Of a stretch of 64,000 nucleotides of DNA, positions 35,738-45,421 are shown in pieces. The stretch's first letter is position 1; every line of letters begins with the position of its first letter. The stretch is from positions 2,126,995 through 2,190,994 of the forward strand of contig NZ_CVLB01000001.1 of assembly GCF_001049755.1 (NCBI RefSeq), written 5' to 3'. The notes below the pieces were generated by a model that searched no databases, was not told the DNA's origin, and worked only from the letters and a program-made list of their open reading frames with translations. The stretch comes from Brachyspira suanatina (lineage in GTDB: Bacteria > Spirochaetota > Brachyspiria > Brachyspirales > Brachyspiraceae). Made by a program: the position numbers and the translations under genes.

Positions 35738-37564
35738 ATGTGCGGAATAGTTGGATATATAGGGGATAATAATGCATCAGATATATTAATGCATGGACTC
35801 ACTTCTTTAGAATATAGAGGCTATGATTCTGCTGGTATATCTATAGTTGATTCTAAAAATGACATTGTTACATTCAAATCTGAAGGAAAACTTGAAAATT
35901 TGAAAAATATTTTAAAAAATGAAAAAAATATAAACTCAAATGTAGGAATAGGACATACAAGATGGGCAACACATGGAGCACCATCAGATATTAATGCCCA
36001 CCCTCATTTTACAGAAAGGCTTTCGCTTGTACATAATGGTATTATAGAAAATTATAAAGATATAAAAAATGATTTAATAAAAAAAGGATATAAATTTTTA
36101 TCAGAAACGGATACCGAAGCTGCCGCAAATTTAATAGATTCATTGTATGAAGGAGATCCTTTAACTGCTATAAAAAAAGCTTTAAATATAATAGAAGGTT
36201 CATATGCATTCGCTATAATTTTTCAAGATGATGTCAATAAATTATATGCTGTGAGAAAATCTGCTCCTTTAATAGCTGCTTTAGGTGAAAATGAAAATTT
36301 CTTAGCTTCAGATATACCGGCAATATTGAAATATACAAATAAATATATTTTGATAGATGACGGAGATATAGCTGTTTTAGAAAAAAACAAAATAACTATA
36401 TACGATGAAACATTAAAAGAAAAAGATTATGAAGTACTTGAAGCGAATTGGACTGTAGAACAGGCTGAAAAATGCGGATATGATCATTTTATGCTTAAAG
36501 AAATTAATGAACAGCCTAAAGCTCTTCTTGATACAATAGAGCCTAGAATAGTGCATGGCATACCAGATTTTAAAAGAGACGGAATCGAAGATGAAAGTTT
36601 CTGGACATTCTTTGACAGAGTATATATAATAGGATGCGGTACTGCTATGCATGCTGCCATGATAGGAAAAAGACTTATAGAAGATAATTGCAGAATACCT
36701 GTAGAATGCGAAATAGCTTCTGAGTTCAGATATAAAAATCCTATACTCACAGAAAAAACTCTTTCAATATTCATATCACAATCCGGAGAAACTGCTGATA
36801 CTTTAGCGGCTTTAAACTTAGTTAAAGAAAAAGGATACAAAACTTTAGCTATAGTAAATGTTAATAGTTCTTCTATAGCTAGAAATGCAGATTATGTTAT
36901 ATATACTTATGCAGGACCTGAAATATCTGTAGCTTCTACAAAGGCTTATTCTGTACAAATGGCTATAATGTATTTAATAACTTTTAAAATAATATCAGCA
37001 AGAAAGATGAAAGATAATGATTATATAAAAACTCTCATAAAAAATTTACTTAACACAATAGATTCTGTAAATAAAGTACTTTCTATGAATGATGAAATAA
37101 AATCTCTATGCTATGATTATAAAGAAGCTAACAGCATATTTTTTATAGGAAGGGATTTAGATTATTATCAAGTAATGGAAGGAGCTTTAAAAATGAAAGA
37201 GATAAGCTATATTCATTGCGAGGCATATGCAGGAGGAGAACTCAAACATGGTGCTATATCTCTCATTACAGATAATACTCCTGTAGTGGCATTGGCTATA
37301 CAAGAAAAAATACTTAGTAAAATGATAAGCAATACAAAAGAGGTAATATCAAGAGGAGCTAATGTTTTACTTTTTGTAAAGGAAGGTATTGATATAGATA
37401 AAGATTCATATAAAAAAATAGTATATCTTCCTAAAGTTGAGGATATGTTTATGCCAATAGTTTCAATTGTAGCATTACAATTATTAGCATATCATACATC
37501 TGTAATAAGAGGATGCAATGTTGATAAGCCTAGAAATTTGGCAAAAAGTGTTACAGTTGAATAA
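35738..37564 (+). CDS. glmS: Glucosamine-6-phosphate synthase (isomerizing)
   Basis: Makes glucosamine 6-phosphate from fructose 6-phosphate and glutamine, the entry to cell-wall amino sugars. I chose the ATG at 35738 because the next residue must be the N-terminal nucleophile Cys (MCGIVGYIG); AAGGA lies 11 bases upstream. A longer frame from 35705 would bury that Cys. The 608-residue protein has the class II glutaminase (GHTRWATHG, HNGIIENY, SETDTEAAANL) and two SIS domains (IGCGTAMHAAMIGK, SQSGETADTLAAL, GAEIS-like AGPEISVASTKAYSVQ). It ends in the conserved KPRNLAKSVTVE. No glmS ribozyme core was recognised upstream. Confidence 0.96.
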   Translation: MCGIVGYIGDNNASDILMHGLTSLEYRGYDSAGISIVDSKNDIVTFKSEGKLENLKNILKNEKNINSNVGIGHTRWATHGAPSDINAHPHFTERLSLVHNGIIENYKDIKNDLIKKGYKFLSETDTEAAANLIDSLYEGDPLTAIKKALNIIEGSYAFAIIFQDDVNKLYAVRKSAPLIAALGENENFLASDIPAILKYTNKYILIDDGDIAVLEKNKITIYDETLKEKDYEVLEANWTVEQAEKCGYDHFMLKEINEQPKALLDTIEPRIVHGIPDFKRDGIEDESFWTFFDRVYIIGCGTAMHAAMIGKRLIEDNCRIPVECEIASEFRYKNPILTEKTLSIFISQSGETADTLAALNLVKEKGYKTLAIVNVNSSSIARNADYVIYTYAGPEISVASTKAYSVQMAIMYLITFKIISARKMKDNDYIKTLIKNLLNTIDSVNKVLSMNDEIKSLCYDYKEANSIFFIGRDLDYYQVMEGALKMKEISYIHCEAYAGGELKHGAISLITDNTPVVALAIQEKILSKMISNTKEVISRGANVLLFVKEGIDIDKDSYKKIVYLPKVEDMFMPIVSIVALQLLAYHTSVIRGCNVDKPRNLAKSVTVE

Positions 37565-38011
37565 ATAATACAAAAATTAAAAATCTTGTATTTTATTAAA
37601 TAAACTTGTTTAAAAACTAAATTAATAGATATATACACTGTTTAATTTTTTAGTGTTTTAAATTTATAGTTGGGGCTTTGCCCCAAACCCCAGTTCTTTT
37701 ATTGGTATAAAAGAACCAAAAGAACTGCATTTTTATATACTAAAATAATTAATTATACAACATATCAACATTATTTTATAACTAAAATTTTATTAAAAAT
37801 TATACAACTAAATTTGTCAAGTACTTTTGAAACAAGTCTAATATTTATTTTAGCTTATTTATTTTTTCAAAATACAGGATTTTTTATTTAACTAAATAAA
37901 TAACTATTATAATTGTATTTTTTTATTAATTGATTTATTATTAACATAATTATTAGAATATTAGAACTTTTATTTTATTATTTAATATCTTAATTATATA
38001 AGGAAAATATT
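37565..38011. other. Gap between glmS and dgt with a GC-rich repeat
   Basis: 447 bases without a credible gene. It contains a block-A repeat (37671-37735) and the 21-base segment TCAAGTACTTTTGAAACAAG(T) at 37817-37837. The rest is plain AT-rich sequence and presumably holds the dgt promoter. Confidence 0.6.
37671..37837. repeat. GC-rich dispersed repeat, short form (block A only)
   Basis: GGGGCTTTGCCCC hairpin, then CCCAGTTCTTTT, a 7-base spacer, and AAAAGAACCAAAAGAACTGCATTTTTA. Without the inserts found in the two longer copies this is the simplest version of block A. The right border shares 21 identical bases with 13025-13045. Confidence 0.85.
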
Positions 38012-39043
38012 TTGAGAACTATAAGACTTGATATAGAAACCAGAGAAAAAGGCTTTTTATCACCTGCTGCAGCTTTCTCAGCAGATAGTAAAGGCACAGT
38101 ATACCCTAGAGAAAAAGACGATATAAGAACTATTTATATGCAGGATAGAGACAGAATAGTACATAGCGAATATTTTAGACGCCTTAAAGATAAAGCACAA
38201 GTTATAATGCTTTCAGTAGGCGATTTCAGGACAAGACTCACTCATACACTTGAAGTTATGCAAATAGCTAGAAGCATAGCAAGAGCTTTAAGACTAAATG
38301 AAGATTTAACAGAGGCTATTGCATTCGGTCATGATTTAGGACATTCACCATTCGGACATGCCGGAGAGAGGGCTATATCAAAATATTTCAAAGGTTTTCA
38401 TCATTCTTCACATTCTTTAAGAGTAGTAGAGCATCTTGAAAAAGGCAAAGGACTAAATTTAAGTTTTGAGGTACGCGATGGTATTATAAAGCATACTAAA
38501 GGAAAAAACGGAAAACTTATTGCTGACTCATCAGGTCCTTCAACTAATGAGGGTATGATAGTAAGGATATCCGACACTATAGCTTATGCCAACCATGATG
38601 TTGATGATGCTATAAGATACGGACTTCTTAAATATGAGGATTTACCTAAAGATATAGTTAAAGTTCTTGGCACAACTTATGGAGAGAGAGCGGACACTAT
38701 GATTATGGGTGTTATAGAAGCTAGTATGGAAAAGATGGAAATTGATATTGATGAAAAAGTATTAAAAGCTATAAATGATTTAAGAGCTTTTATGTTTAAG
38801 ACTGTTTATGAAAGCAAAGCAATACTCGAAGATGTTGAAAGAGTAAATAGAATAATTTCAACAATATTTGAATATTTATTAAAGCATAAAGATATTATAG
38901 AAGAAGATACTTTATTCAAAAAAGCAGATATACCTTATAACAGCGATGAAGAATTAGTAAAAGATTATGTTGCACATCTTACAGATTCTGAAGCCATATC
39001 ATTACATAAAAAGATTACCTATGGAAAATTTAATTATATATAA
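38012..39043 (+). CDS. dgt: dGTP triphosphohydrolase (HD domain)
   Basis: Hydrolyses dGTP or other dNTPs to deoxynucleoside and triphosphate. The 343-residue protein starts at a TTG (38012) with AAGGA 8 bases upstream. N-terminal signature DRIVHSEYFRRLKDKAQV, then RTRLTHTLEVMQIARSIAR (first metal His), AIAFGHDLGHSPFGHAGE (the HD pair) and DTIAYANHDVDDAIR (second Asp). These match the bacterial Dgt family, of the shorter group near 340-380 residues. The next gene starts inside its last 23 bases, so translation is likely coupled. Confidence 0.93.
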   Translation: MRTIRLDIETREKGFLSPAAAFSADSKGTVYPREKDDIRTIYMQDRDRIVHSEYFRRLKDKAQVIMLSVGDFRTRLTHTLEVMQIARSIARALRLNEDLTEAIAFGHDLGHSPFGHAGERAISKYFKGFHHSSHSLRVVEHLEKGKGLNLSFEVRDGIIKHTKGKNGKLIADSSGPSTNEGMIVRISDTIAYANHDVDDAIRYGLLKYEDLPKDIVKVLGTTYGERADTMIMGVIEASMEKMEIDIDEKVLKAINDLRAFMFKTVYESKAILEDVERVNRIISTIFEYLLKHKDIIEEDTLFKKADIPYNSDEELVKDYVAHLTDSEAISLHKKITYGKFNYI

Positions 39044-40997
39044 ACCTAAAAACAAAGAAGAATTAAAAAAATTAACTGATGATGAAAATATAAATCTATA
39101 CAATATAGATACAAGTCTTATAAAAGATATGAGTTTTTTATTTAAAGAAAGCAAAAGAAAAAATTTTGAAGGCATAGAAAATTGGAATACTTCAAATGTT
39201 CATGATATGATTGGTATGTTTAAAGATGCTCATTACTTCAATAATGATTTGAATAATTGGGATACTTCAAACCTTAAAAAAATTTCATATATGTTTTTTA
39301 ATGCATCATCTTTCAATAAATATCCTGATAAATGGAATCTTGATAATGTAAAAGAAGCTTATGATGTATTTAATGATGATATTGATATAAATAAACTTCC
39401 TTTTAATCTTAGAATAAATCTGTATTATGAAGATTTTGATAAAATAAAAGATATTGATATAAAAGATATATACAAAACTATTATTACTTCTAAAAACAGA
39501 AAGATTATAGCCTTTAGAACAAAATTAGAAAAAGAACATTATGATGAACTTGAAAAACTTATAGAACATAGAGAAAAAATAGAAGCTAAAAATGAAGTAA
39601 AGTTTAATAGCATAGAAGAAGTTCAGGATTATGTTAATAATAATTATGAAGAATATTTTGATAAAAATTTAAAATTTATTAAAGATGAATATGATATTCT
39701 CTCAAGAGATAAAACTAAAAAGATTGATATTAAAATAATTAAATTCATTTACGGAAATTATTTGAAAGTTAAAGATAATGTAATGAGATTAAAAATAATA
39801 GATAATATCATAGATTTAATAGATATAGAAAGTTTCAGGAATGCTGCCTATAAAATATTTGAAAATGACAGAAGTAAAATTGCTTCAAGAATAATAGTAG
39901 GCATATATGGAAAAGGAAATATTATAAAAGATTATGCTAAAAGTATTCAGGGCAAAGAATTTTATCCTCGTTCATATTATATTTATATTTTAGCTTTAAA
40001 TGACGGAAAATACGCTTTAAGTTTAATAGATGAAATGGCTAGAAAATCAAAGATTGAAAGTGTAAGAAATGCTTCTAATTCTGCACTAGATGTTATAGCC
40101 GATAGAATGAAAATAAATAGAGATGAGTTAAGCGGTTTATTAATTCCTGATTTTTCATTGGATAAAAACGGAGAGAGAATAATAAATATAGAAGACAAAA
40201 AATATAAAATATCCGTCAATTCAAATATGTCTGTTGATATATACGATATAACAGAAAAAGAAAAAATATTAAAAACTATTCCAAAAACTTTTTCATCTGA
40301 GTTAAAATCAGAAATAAACTTCATGAAAAAAGAAATAAAGAATATTGTAAAAAGAGAAAGAGAAAAAATATTAATGCTTTTTATGAACGGAAGAAAATTA
40401 AGTTATGATTTTTGGAAAAAGATTTATATTGATAATTCATTTTTGAGTCAGTATTCTATAAATTTATTTTGGAACTTATACGATGAAAACGAAAATTTTA
40501 TAAATATTTTCAGATATTTAGGAGATGGAAGTTTCATTGATATAAATGATGATTATATAACATTGAATGAAAATAATTTAATAAGTTTAGCCTCCCCTAC
40601 TGAAATAAATAAAGATTCAATAATAAAGTGCATCAATCAATTATCCGATTATGAGATAGCACAGCCTATTAAACAGATTCAAATAATAGATAATTTAGAA
40701 AATGAGTTAAATAGATATAATAACATAACAGCAACAGTATCAAATATAAAAAATTTCGCTTCTCAATTTGCTTTTAAAGAAATTTCCGAATATTATGAAG
40801 AAGTTAATGGTTATGAATATTTAGATAATTACAGTGGTTTATCATTATATATAGAATCTCCTTTTAATAAAAATTCAAATTACAATGATGAAATTGATAT
40901 AAAAATATCTATTCAAGGCAAAAATGACAATAATAAACATTTATTTGACAGATTTGTGTACGGAAGCATTTTAATTTTAGAAAATTTGATTAAATAA
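39021..40997 (+). CDS. DUF285 (BspA-type repeat) - DUF4132 fusion protein
   Basis: 658 residues from ATG 39021, which overlaps the dgt end by 23 bases; an upstream frame start at 38967 lies deep inside dgt and is less likely. Residues 1-110 hold DUF285/BspA-like units (FEGIENWNTSNVHDMIGMFKDA, FNNDLNNWDTSNLKKISYMF). The middle is helical, HEAT-like. The C-terminal 270 residues fit DUF4132: IPDFSLDKNGER, LKTIPKTF, REREKILMLFMNGRKLSYDFWKKIYI, LFWNLYDEN, FRYLGDGSFIDIND, and DYEIAQPIKQI. No WGR domain precedes it, unlike MolR-type proteins. No signal peptide. The function is unknown, probably protein-protein contact. Confidence 0.82.
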   Translation: MENLIIYKPKNKEELKKLTDDENINLYNIDTSLIKDMSFLFKESKRKNFEGIENWNTSNVHDMIGMFKDAHYFNNDLNNWDTSNLKKISYMFFNASSFNKYPDKWNLDNVKEAYDVFNDDIDINKLPFNLRINLYYEDFDKIKDIDIKDIYKTIITSKNRKIIAFRTKLEKEHYDELEKLIEHREKIEAKNEVKFNSIEEVQDYVNNNYEEYFDKNLKFIKDEYDILSRDKTKKIDIKIIKFIYGNYLKVKDNVMRLKIIDNIIDLIDIESFRNAAYKIFENDRSKIASRIIVGIYGKGNIIKDYAKSIQGKEFYPRSYYIYILALNDGKYALSLIDEMARKSKIESVRNASNSALDVIADRMKINRDELSGLLIPDFSLDKNGERIINIEDKKYKISVNSNMSVDIYDITEKEKILKTIPKTFSSELKSEINFMKKEIKNIVKREREKILMLFMNGRKLSYDFWKKIYIDNSFLSQYSINLFWNLYDENENFINIFRYLGDGSFIDINDDYITLNENNLISLASPTEINKDSIIKCINQLSDYEIAQPIKQIQIIDNLENELNRYNNITATVSNIKNFASQFAFKEISEYYEEVNGYEYLDNYSGLSLYIESPFNKNSNYNDEIDIKISIQGKNDNNKHLFDRFVYGSILILENLIK

Positions 40998-41023
40998 TTT
41001 TATGTAAAGTTTAATTTAATAAA

Positions 41024-41091
41024 AGCGAGCCGGAGCAGATAACAGCTTTAGCTGGCATCTATAGTTAGCGGAGGCGAGCATAACAATAATA
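41024..41091. repeat. Structured dispersed repeat, diverged copy
   Basis: GCGAGCCGGAGCAGATAAC, AGCTTTAGCT hairpin and GAGGCGAGCATAACAATAATAA. It shares the AGCAGATAAC/AGCTTTAGCTG core with the AGCGATAAAC family and the GGCGAGCATAACAA tail with 13111-13130 (inverted). Confidence 0.65.
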
Positions 41092-41182
41092 AGATTTTTT
41101 TTTATAAATCTATTGTATAAAAATGCAATTAATTATAATATTGACAGGTTAAAAATAAAAATAAAGTTGGTTATAATAATAT

Positions 41183-42598
41183 ATGATGAATAATATTTAT
41201 ATGAATGACAAGCCTAGAGAAGAATGCGGAGTTTTTGGTATTTATTCTAAAGAAATAAAGAAAGATATATTAAAAACATTAAATTATGCACTTTATTCCT
41301 TACAGCATAGGGGACAGGAAAGTGCAGGTATTACGGTATCAAATTACAAACATTTATTTACTTATAAATCTATGGGGCTTGTATCAGATTTATTTTCTAG
41401 TAATATACCTAAGGATACAGAAGGTAATATTGCTATAGGACATGTAAGATATTCCACTACAGGTGCTAGTAAAATAGAAAATGCTCAGCCGCTTGAAAAC
41501 CTTTTCAGATTGGGACAAATTGCTATAGCACATAACGGCAACTTGACTAATGCTGAAGAATTAAGATATGAACTTGAAGAAGGAGGAGCAACATTCAATG
41601 CTACTTCCGATACAGAGGTTATTATTAAACTTATAGCTAGAAAAACTGTTAATAACTTCATAGAAGGCATTAAAGAATGCGTAAATATTATAAAAGGGGC
41701 TTTTGCTTTAGTTATAGTTGTTGATGGCAAACTTATAGGTGTAAGAGATCCTTATGGAATAAGACCATTATGTTTGGGTACAAATGCTAATGGCGATTAT
41801 TTCTTAGCTTCCGAGTCTTGTGCTTTAGATGCTGTAGGCTCTAAATTCATAAGAGATATAGAAGCAGGAGAAATGGTTATAATAGATGAGGAAGGTGTTA
41901 AATCTTTCAAATACGCTAAAGACCAGGTTAAACATTATCCTTGTGCTTTTGAACATATATATTTTGCACGCCCTGAAAGTAATATAGACGGTATTAACGT
42001 TTATAATGTAAGATTCCAAACAGGTGTATTGCTTGCCAAAAAAAATAAAATAGATGCTGATATAGTTATAGGTGTTCAGGACTCTGGTACAATAGCGGCA
42101 TTAGGATTTGCTAAAGAAAGCGGAATTCCATATAGTATAGGTTTAGTAAAAAACAGATATATAGGAAGAACTTTCATTATGCCTGAACAATCCTCAAGAG
42201 AAGAAACAGTTAAATTAAAATTCAATCCTTTAAGACATTTAATAGACGGAAAAAGAGTTATATTAATAGACGATTCATTGGTTAGAGGAACTACAAGCAG
42301 AATATTAATAGATATTGTTAGAAAAGCAGGTGCTAAAGAGGTACATTTCAGATCGGCCTCCCCTGTTATAAAGAGTCCTTGCTACTATGGAGTTGATATA
42401 TCTTCTAAAAAAGAACTTATAGGAGCAAAGCTTTCCGTAGAAGAGATCAGAAAAGAAATTAATGCTGATACTTTAGAATATCTCACTATAGAAGATATGC
42501 TTGAAGCTTTACAAAATCAGAATTACTGTATAGGCTGTTTCACTGGAGAATATCCTACTGAAATTCCAAAAAGACCTTTAGCTGAAAAAACTTGCTGA
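41183..42598 (+). CDS. purF: Amidophosphoribosyltransferase
   Basis: First committed enzyme of purine synthesis: PRPP plus glutamine to phosphoribosylamine. 471 residues. The class II glutaminase Cys is in EECGVFGIY (Cys15 from the first ATG), so a short propeptide must be cleaved, as in the Bacillus-type enzyme. HRGQESAGIT and HNGNLTNAEELR follow. The PRPP-binding motif is VILIDDSLVRGTTS, and conserved Cys residues for a 4Fe-4S cluster include the C-terminal YCIGCFTGEYP. Start codons at 41183, 41186 and 41201 are all possible. A TATAAT box at 41172-41177 is very close to the first. Confidence 0.96.
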   Translation: MMNNIYMNDKPREECGVFGIYSKEIKKDILKTLNYALYSLQHRGQESAGITVSNYKHLFTYKSMGLVSDLFSSNIPKDTEGNIAIGHVRYSTTGASKIENAQPLENLFRLGQIAIAHNGNLTNAEELRYELEEGGATFNATSDTEVIIKLIARKTVNNFIEGIKECVNIIKGAFALVIVVDGKLIGVRDPYGIRPLCLGTNANGDYFLASESCALDAVGSKFIRDIEAGEMVIIDEEGVKSFKYAKDQVKHYPCAFEHIYFARPESNIDGINVYNVRFQTGVLLAKKNKIDADIVIGVQDSGTIAALGFAKESGIPYSIGLVKNRYIGRTFIMPEQSSREETVKLKFNPLRHLIDGKRVILIDDSLVRGTTSRILIDIVRKAGAKEVHFRSASPVIKSPCYYGVDISSKKELIGAKLSVEEIRKEINADTLEYLTIEDMLEALQNQNYCIGCFTGEYPTEIPKRPLAEKTC

Positions 42599-42693
42599 CA
42601 TAATAAAAATATTTATGTACTAATTGACTTTTTTATCAATAAATTTATTATATATTATGAAAACATATAATAAAGCTGAGGTTAGAAATTATT

Positions 42694-43182
42694 ATGAAAG
42701 AAGTTTCTTATAAAATTTGTATGAATGAAGAAGAGTTAGTAAATGCTCTTATGTCAGATGATGATGTTATTTATATAGAGCATAAACTTGGCAATAAAGT
42801 TTCTAACATAAAAAACACAGGTAAAATAGCATGGGGAGTTCTTATAGGAGGAGTATTAGTTGCCGCTACTGCTATAGTATCATCAAAAAAATTTGGAAAA
42901 GATAAAGCATTAATAGCTTCATCAATAGCAACTGTTCCGTCAGCTGGTGTAGCAATCATATATATAGGGCTTCCATCTACTATATCATTAATACAAATCA
43001 TTATTCAGGCATATAAGAAAAATGACGGTATTAATGGTGCTAAAGATTTAGTATTGAAGCTAAGAAATAACTATTATATAGCTGAAAAAGACAGAGAAAA
43101 ATTGACACTTAAAAAAACTGCTGATGAAAAAGTTAAAGAAGTAAAAATAACAGAAATTAAAAAAGCAAAAGAAGAAAAATAA
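42694..43182 (+). CDS. Unknown small membrane protein with charged tail
   Basis: 162 residues, no family recognised. An N-terminal acidic soluble part of about 45 residues is followed by two hydrophobic segments (IAWGVLIGGVLVAATAIV at about 48-65 and ALIASSIATVPSAGVAIIYIGLPSTISLIQIII at about 73-105), a basic soluble region (DLVLKLRNNYY) and a tail of repeated Lys/Glu (KVKEVKITEIKKAKEEK). The Gly/Ala-rich helices suggest tight packing or an oligomer. It lies between purF and the convergent purC and ends at a shared terminator. Confidence 0.75.
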   Translation: MKEVSYKICMNEEELVNALMSDDDVIYIEHKLGNKVSNIKNTGKIAWGVLIGGVLVAATAIVSSKKFGKDKALIASSIATVPSAGVAIIYIGLPSTISLIQIIIQAYKKNDGINGAKDLVLKLRNNYYIAEKDREKLTLKKTADEKVKEVKITEIKKAKEEK

Positions 43183-43202
43183 AATTTAATTAAATAATAT
43201 TA

Positions 43203-43246
43203 AAAAGACTTTGCAAGATACTAAAATCAAGCAAAGTCTTTTATTT
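43203..43246. terminator. Bidirectional terminator between the membrane protein gene and purC
   Basis: AAAAGACTTTGC (43203-43214) pairs perfectly with GCAAAGTCTTTT (43231-43242), with T-rich continuation on both strands. Confidence 0.9.
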
Positions 43247-43264
43247 TATATTAATACTATAAAA

Positions 43265-43981
43265 TTATAGATTATTAAGTCTATTTAAAACCTCTATATA
43301 AGCCTCTTCAATAGAACCTAAATCTCTTCTAAATCTGTCTTTATCTAATTTTTTACCAGTTTCTTTATCCCAGAATCTACAAGTATCAGGAGTAATCTCA
43401 TCAGCCAAAAGTATTTCACCTTTTGCATTTTTACCGAATTCAACTTTGAAGTCAACTAAAGTAATTCCTATTTTATCCAAAGCGTCTTTTAATAGATTAT
43501 TAACTTTTGAAGTTACTTCATAGATATATTTTAACTCATCATAAGTAGCAAGTTTTAAAGCAACAGCATGATGATCATTGATTAAAGGATCACCGTATTC
43601 ATCATTTTTATAACAAATTTCAAATATAGTATTAGGAGGAACTGTACCCTCTTCTATTCCAAGTCTTTTAGCCATAGAACCTGCAATTAAGTTTCTAACA
43701 ATCACTTCTAATGGGAAGATTTTAACTTTCTGACAAAGCTGTTCTCTGTCGCTTAATTTTTCTATGAAGTGAGTTTTTATTCCATTTTTCTCAAGCATTT
43801 TGAAAAGTAAAGTTGTTATTTCATTATTCATAACGCCTTTATCTTTTATAGAACCTTTTTTCTCACCATTAAAAGCAGTAGCATCATCTTTATAATACAC
43901 GATTATTTCATTAGGATTATCTGTAGCGTAAATCTTTTTAGCTTTTCCCTCATACATCATTTCTTTTTTTTCTTTAGACAT
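43265..43981 (-). CDS. purC: SAICAR synthetase
   Basis: Joins aspartate to CAIR in purine synthesis using ATP. The 238-residue length is typical of bacterial PurC. Motifs in order: [14 protein letters not shown] (ATP-binding loop), [43 protein letters not shown], KFDFVxFG-like [30 protein letters not shown], and the conserved [10 protein letters not shown] near the end. purE is 100 bases upstream on the same strand, so purE-purC is probably one unit, divergent from the rhodanese gene and convergent with the purF side. Confidence 0.96.
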   Translation of the reverse strand: MSKEKKEMMYEGKAKKIYATDNPNEIIVYYKDDATAFNGEKKGSIKDKGVMNNEITTLLFKMLEKNGIKTHFIEKLSDREQLCQKVKIFPLEVIVRNLIAGSMAKRLGIEEGTVPPNTIFEICYKNDEYGDPLINDHHAVALKLATYDELKYIYEVTSKVNNLLKDALDKIGITLVDFKVEFGKNAKGEILLADEITPDTCRFWDKETGKKLDKDRFRRDLGSIEEAYIEVLNRLNNL

Positions 43982-44081
43982 ATATTAACTCCTATTATAG
44001 TTAAACTTTTTATATATATTCTTTTTATTATATATCTTTTTTAATTATTTTACTATATAGTATTTAAAAAATAAAAACTAA

Positions 44082-44570
44082 TTAAATATCAAACTCTATA
44101 GGCTTTTCATTATCAGCAATAAAATCTTCTTTCATTTTTTTTCTGAATTCTATCAATTTGTTTTTTATGTCGCTATATTTTAAAGCAAGCATTTCCACAG
44201 CAAGCATACCGGCATTATAAGAATTATTAATACCAACAGTAGCAACAGTTATAGGTTTAGGCATTTGAACTATAGAAAGTAAAGCATCCATTCCGTCAAG
44301 ATTGCTAGCACTAATAGGTACTCCTATAATAGGAAGTATTGTTTTAGAAGCTATTACACCAGGTAAATGTGCAGCAAGTCCTGCACCAGCTATTATCACT
44401 TCATAATTATTTTCTTCTATATGTTTTATAGTTTTTTCAAGATGTTCAGGTACTCTATGAGCAGAAAGAACAAAGGCTTTATATTCGATACCAAATTCTT
44501 TTAAACAAGAAGCAGCCCCTTTCATTTTATCAGTATCAGATCTGCTTCCAAATATTATAGCAACTTTCAT
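44082..44570 (-). CDS. purE: N5-carboxyaminoimidazole ribonucleotide mutase
   Basis: Converts N5-CAIR to CAIR in purine synthesis. I chose ATG 44570 with AGGAG 6 bases upstream. A longer frame to 44624 adds residues unlike the family. The 162-residue protein starts VAIIFGSRSDTDKMKGA, with the substrate-binding SxSDxxxM pattern, then VLSAHRVPEHLEKTI (the catalytic SAHR), VIIAGAGLAAHLPGVIASKTILPIIGVP and LDGMDALLSIVQMPKPITVATVGINNSYNAGMLA. This is the class I (mutase) form. purC follows on the same strand. Confidence 0.96.
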   Translation of the reverse strand: MKVAIIFGSRSDTDKMKGAASCLKEFGIEYKAFVLSAHRVPEHLEKTIKHIEENNYEVIIAGAGLAAHLPGVIASKTILPIIGVPISASNLDGMDALLSIVQMPKPITVATVGINNSYNAGMLAVEMLALKYSDIKNKLIEFRKKMKEDFIADNEKPIEFDI

Positions 44571-44689
44571 GTTTTCTCCTATATAAAAAATATTGTTAGT
44601 ATTATAACTAAAAAATAAAGCCAATGCAAATATATTTATTTTATCTTAAATATGTTAAAATATAATAAACTAATTTTATAGGTATATTT

Positions 44690-45097
44690 ATGGACAATAC
44701 TTTTTATACTCTTATTATACTAGGAGCCGTTATAATACTAATAAATATTATCAATAATATAATATTTAAAACTAAAAGTTCCGGTAAATTCAAAACAATA
44801 AATCTTGATGAAGCAGTTAATATAATTCATAATAATAAAAATATTTTGCTTATTGATGTAAGAACTTACAAAGAAATAGAAAATACAGGTTCTATAAAAA
44901 ACAGCATATCAATAGCTTTCAATGATGATAATTTTGAAAATAAAATATCAAAACTTGATAAAGAAAAAGAATATATAGTGTATTGCAGCAGCGGTTTCAG
45001 AGCTTCAAATGTATGCTTTAAAATGGCTGAAATGGGATTTAAAAACATTTTCTATCTCAAAAAAGCAGGATACAAACATTTATCTAAAATGCTATAA
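44690..45097 (+). CDS. Membrane-anchored rhodanese-domain protein
   Basis: 135 residues. An N-terminal helix (about 5-27, FYTLIILGAVIILINIINNII) anchors a single rhodanese domain of about 95 residues. The domain has LLIDVRTYKEIENTGSIKNSISIAF and the active-site loop in YCSSGFRASN with the persulfide Cys. Single-domain rhodaneses carry sulfane sulfur. An oxidative or sulfur-transfer role is family knowledge; the partner is unknown. It ends 15 bases before the stop of the convergent zinc-ribbon gene. Confidence 0.9.
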   Translation: MDNTFYTLIILGAVIILINIINNIIFKTKSSGKFKTINLDEAVNIIHNNKNILLIDVRTYKEIENTGSIKNSISIAFNDDNFENKISKLDKEKEYIVYCSSGFRASNVCFKMAEMGFKNIFYLKKAGYKHLSKML

Positions 45098-45111
45098 AAA
45101 TTATATTAGAT

Positions 45112-45276
45112 CTATTTTTTTATAATATGATCCATAGACTTAGTATCTTTGCTCCCGCATTTTGGGCATTTAGGACTGAAACCAAATAAATGAATAACCG
45201 AAGGTCTTTTTCTAGAATAAAAAATTTTACCGCAAGAATTACATTTATATATAAAAGGCGGATTGAAAGGCATCAT
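45112..45276 (-). CDS. 54-residue zinc-ribbon protein
   Basis: A small gene read from the minus strand. ATG 45276 (or the adjacent ATG at 45273) has TAGGAG 8 bases upstream, and the stop is TAG at 45114-45112. The product contains YKCNSCGKIFYSRK near residues 10-23 and SPKCPKCGSKDTK near residues 35-47, two CxxC knuckles as in FmdB-like or rubredoxin-like zinc ribbons. No other domain is present. The function is unknown, possibly nucleic-acid or protein binding. Confidence 0.85.
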   Translation of the reverse strand: MMPFNPPFIYKCNSCGKIFYSRKRPSVIHLFGFSPKCPKCGSKDTKSMDHIIKK

Positions 45277-45421
45277 AATAAACTCCTATATAATAAATTA
45301 TAGTGTTTATATATGACAGTTTTTGACACAATATCAAAAAAATTAAAAATTATCTTAATTATATATGAATAAATTTAAATATGAGTTACTTCTATAAAAA
45401 TAACTCATATTTAACATGAAA

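Noticed and set aside
41141-41177. TTGACA and TATAAT upstream of purF as one promoter
   Set aside because: The spacer is 25 bases, too long for a single sigma-70 promoter; each box may belong to something else.
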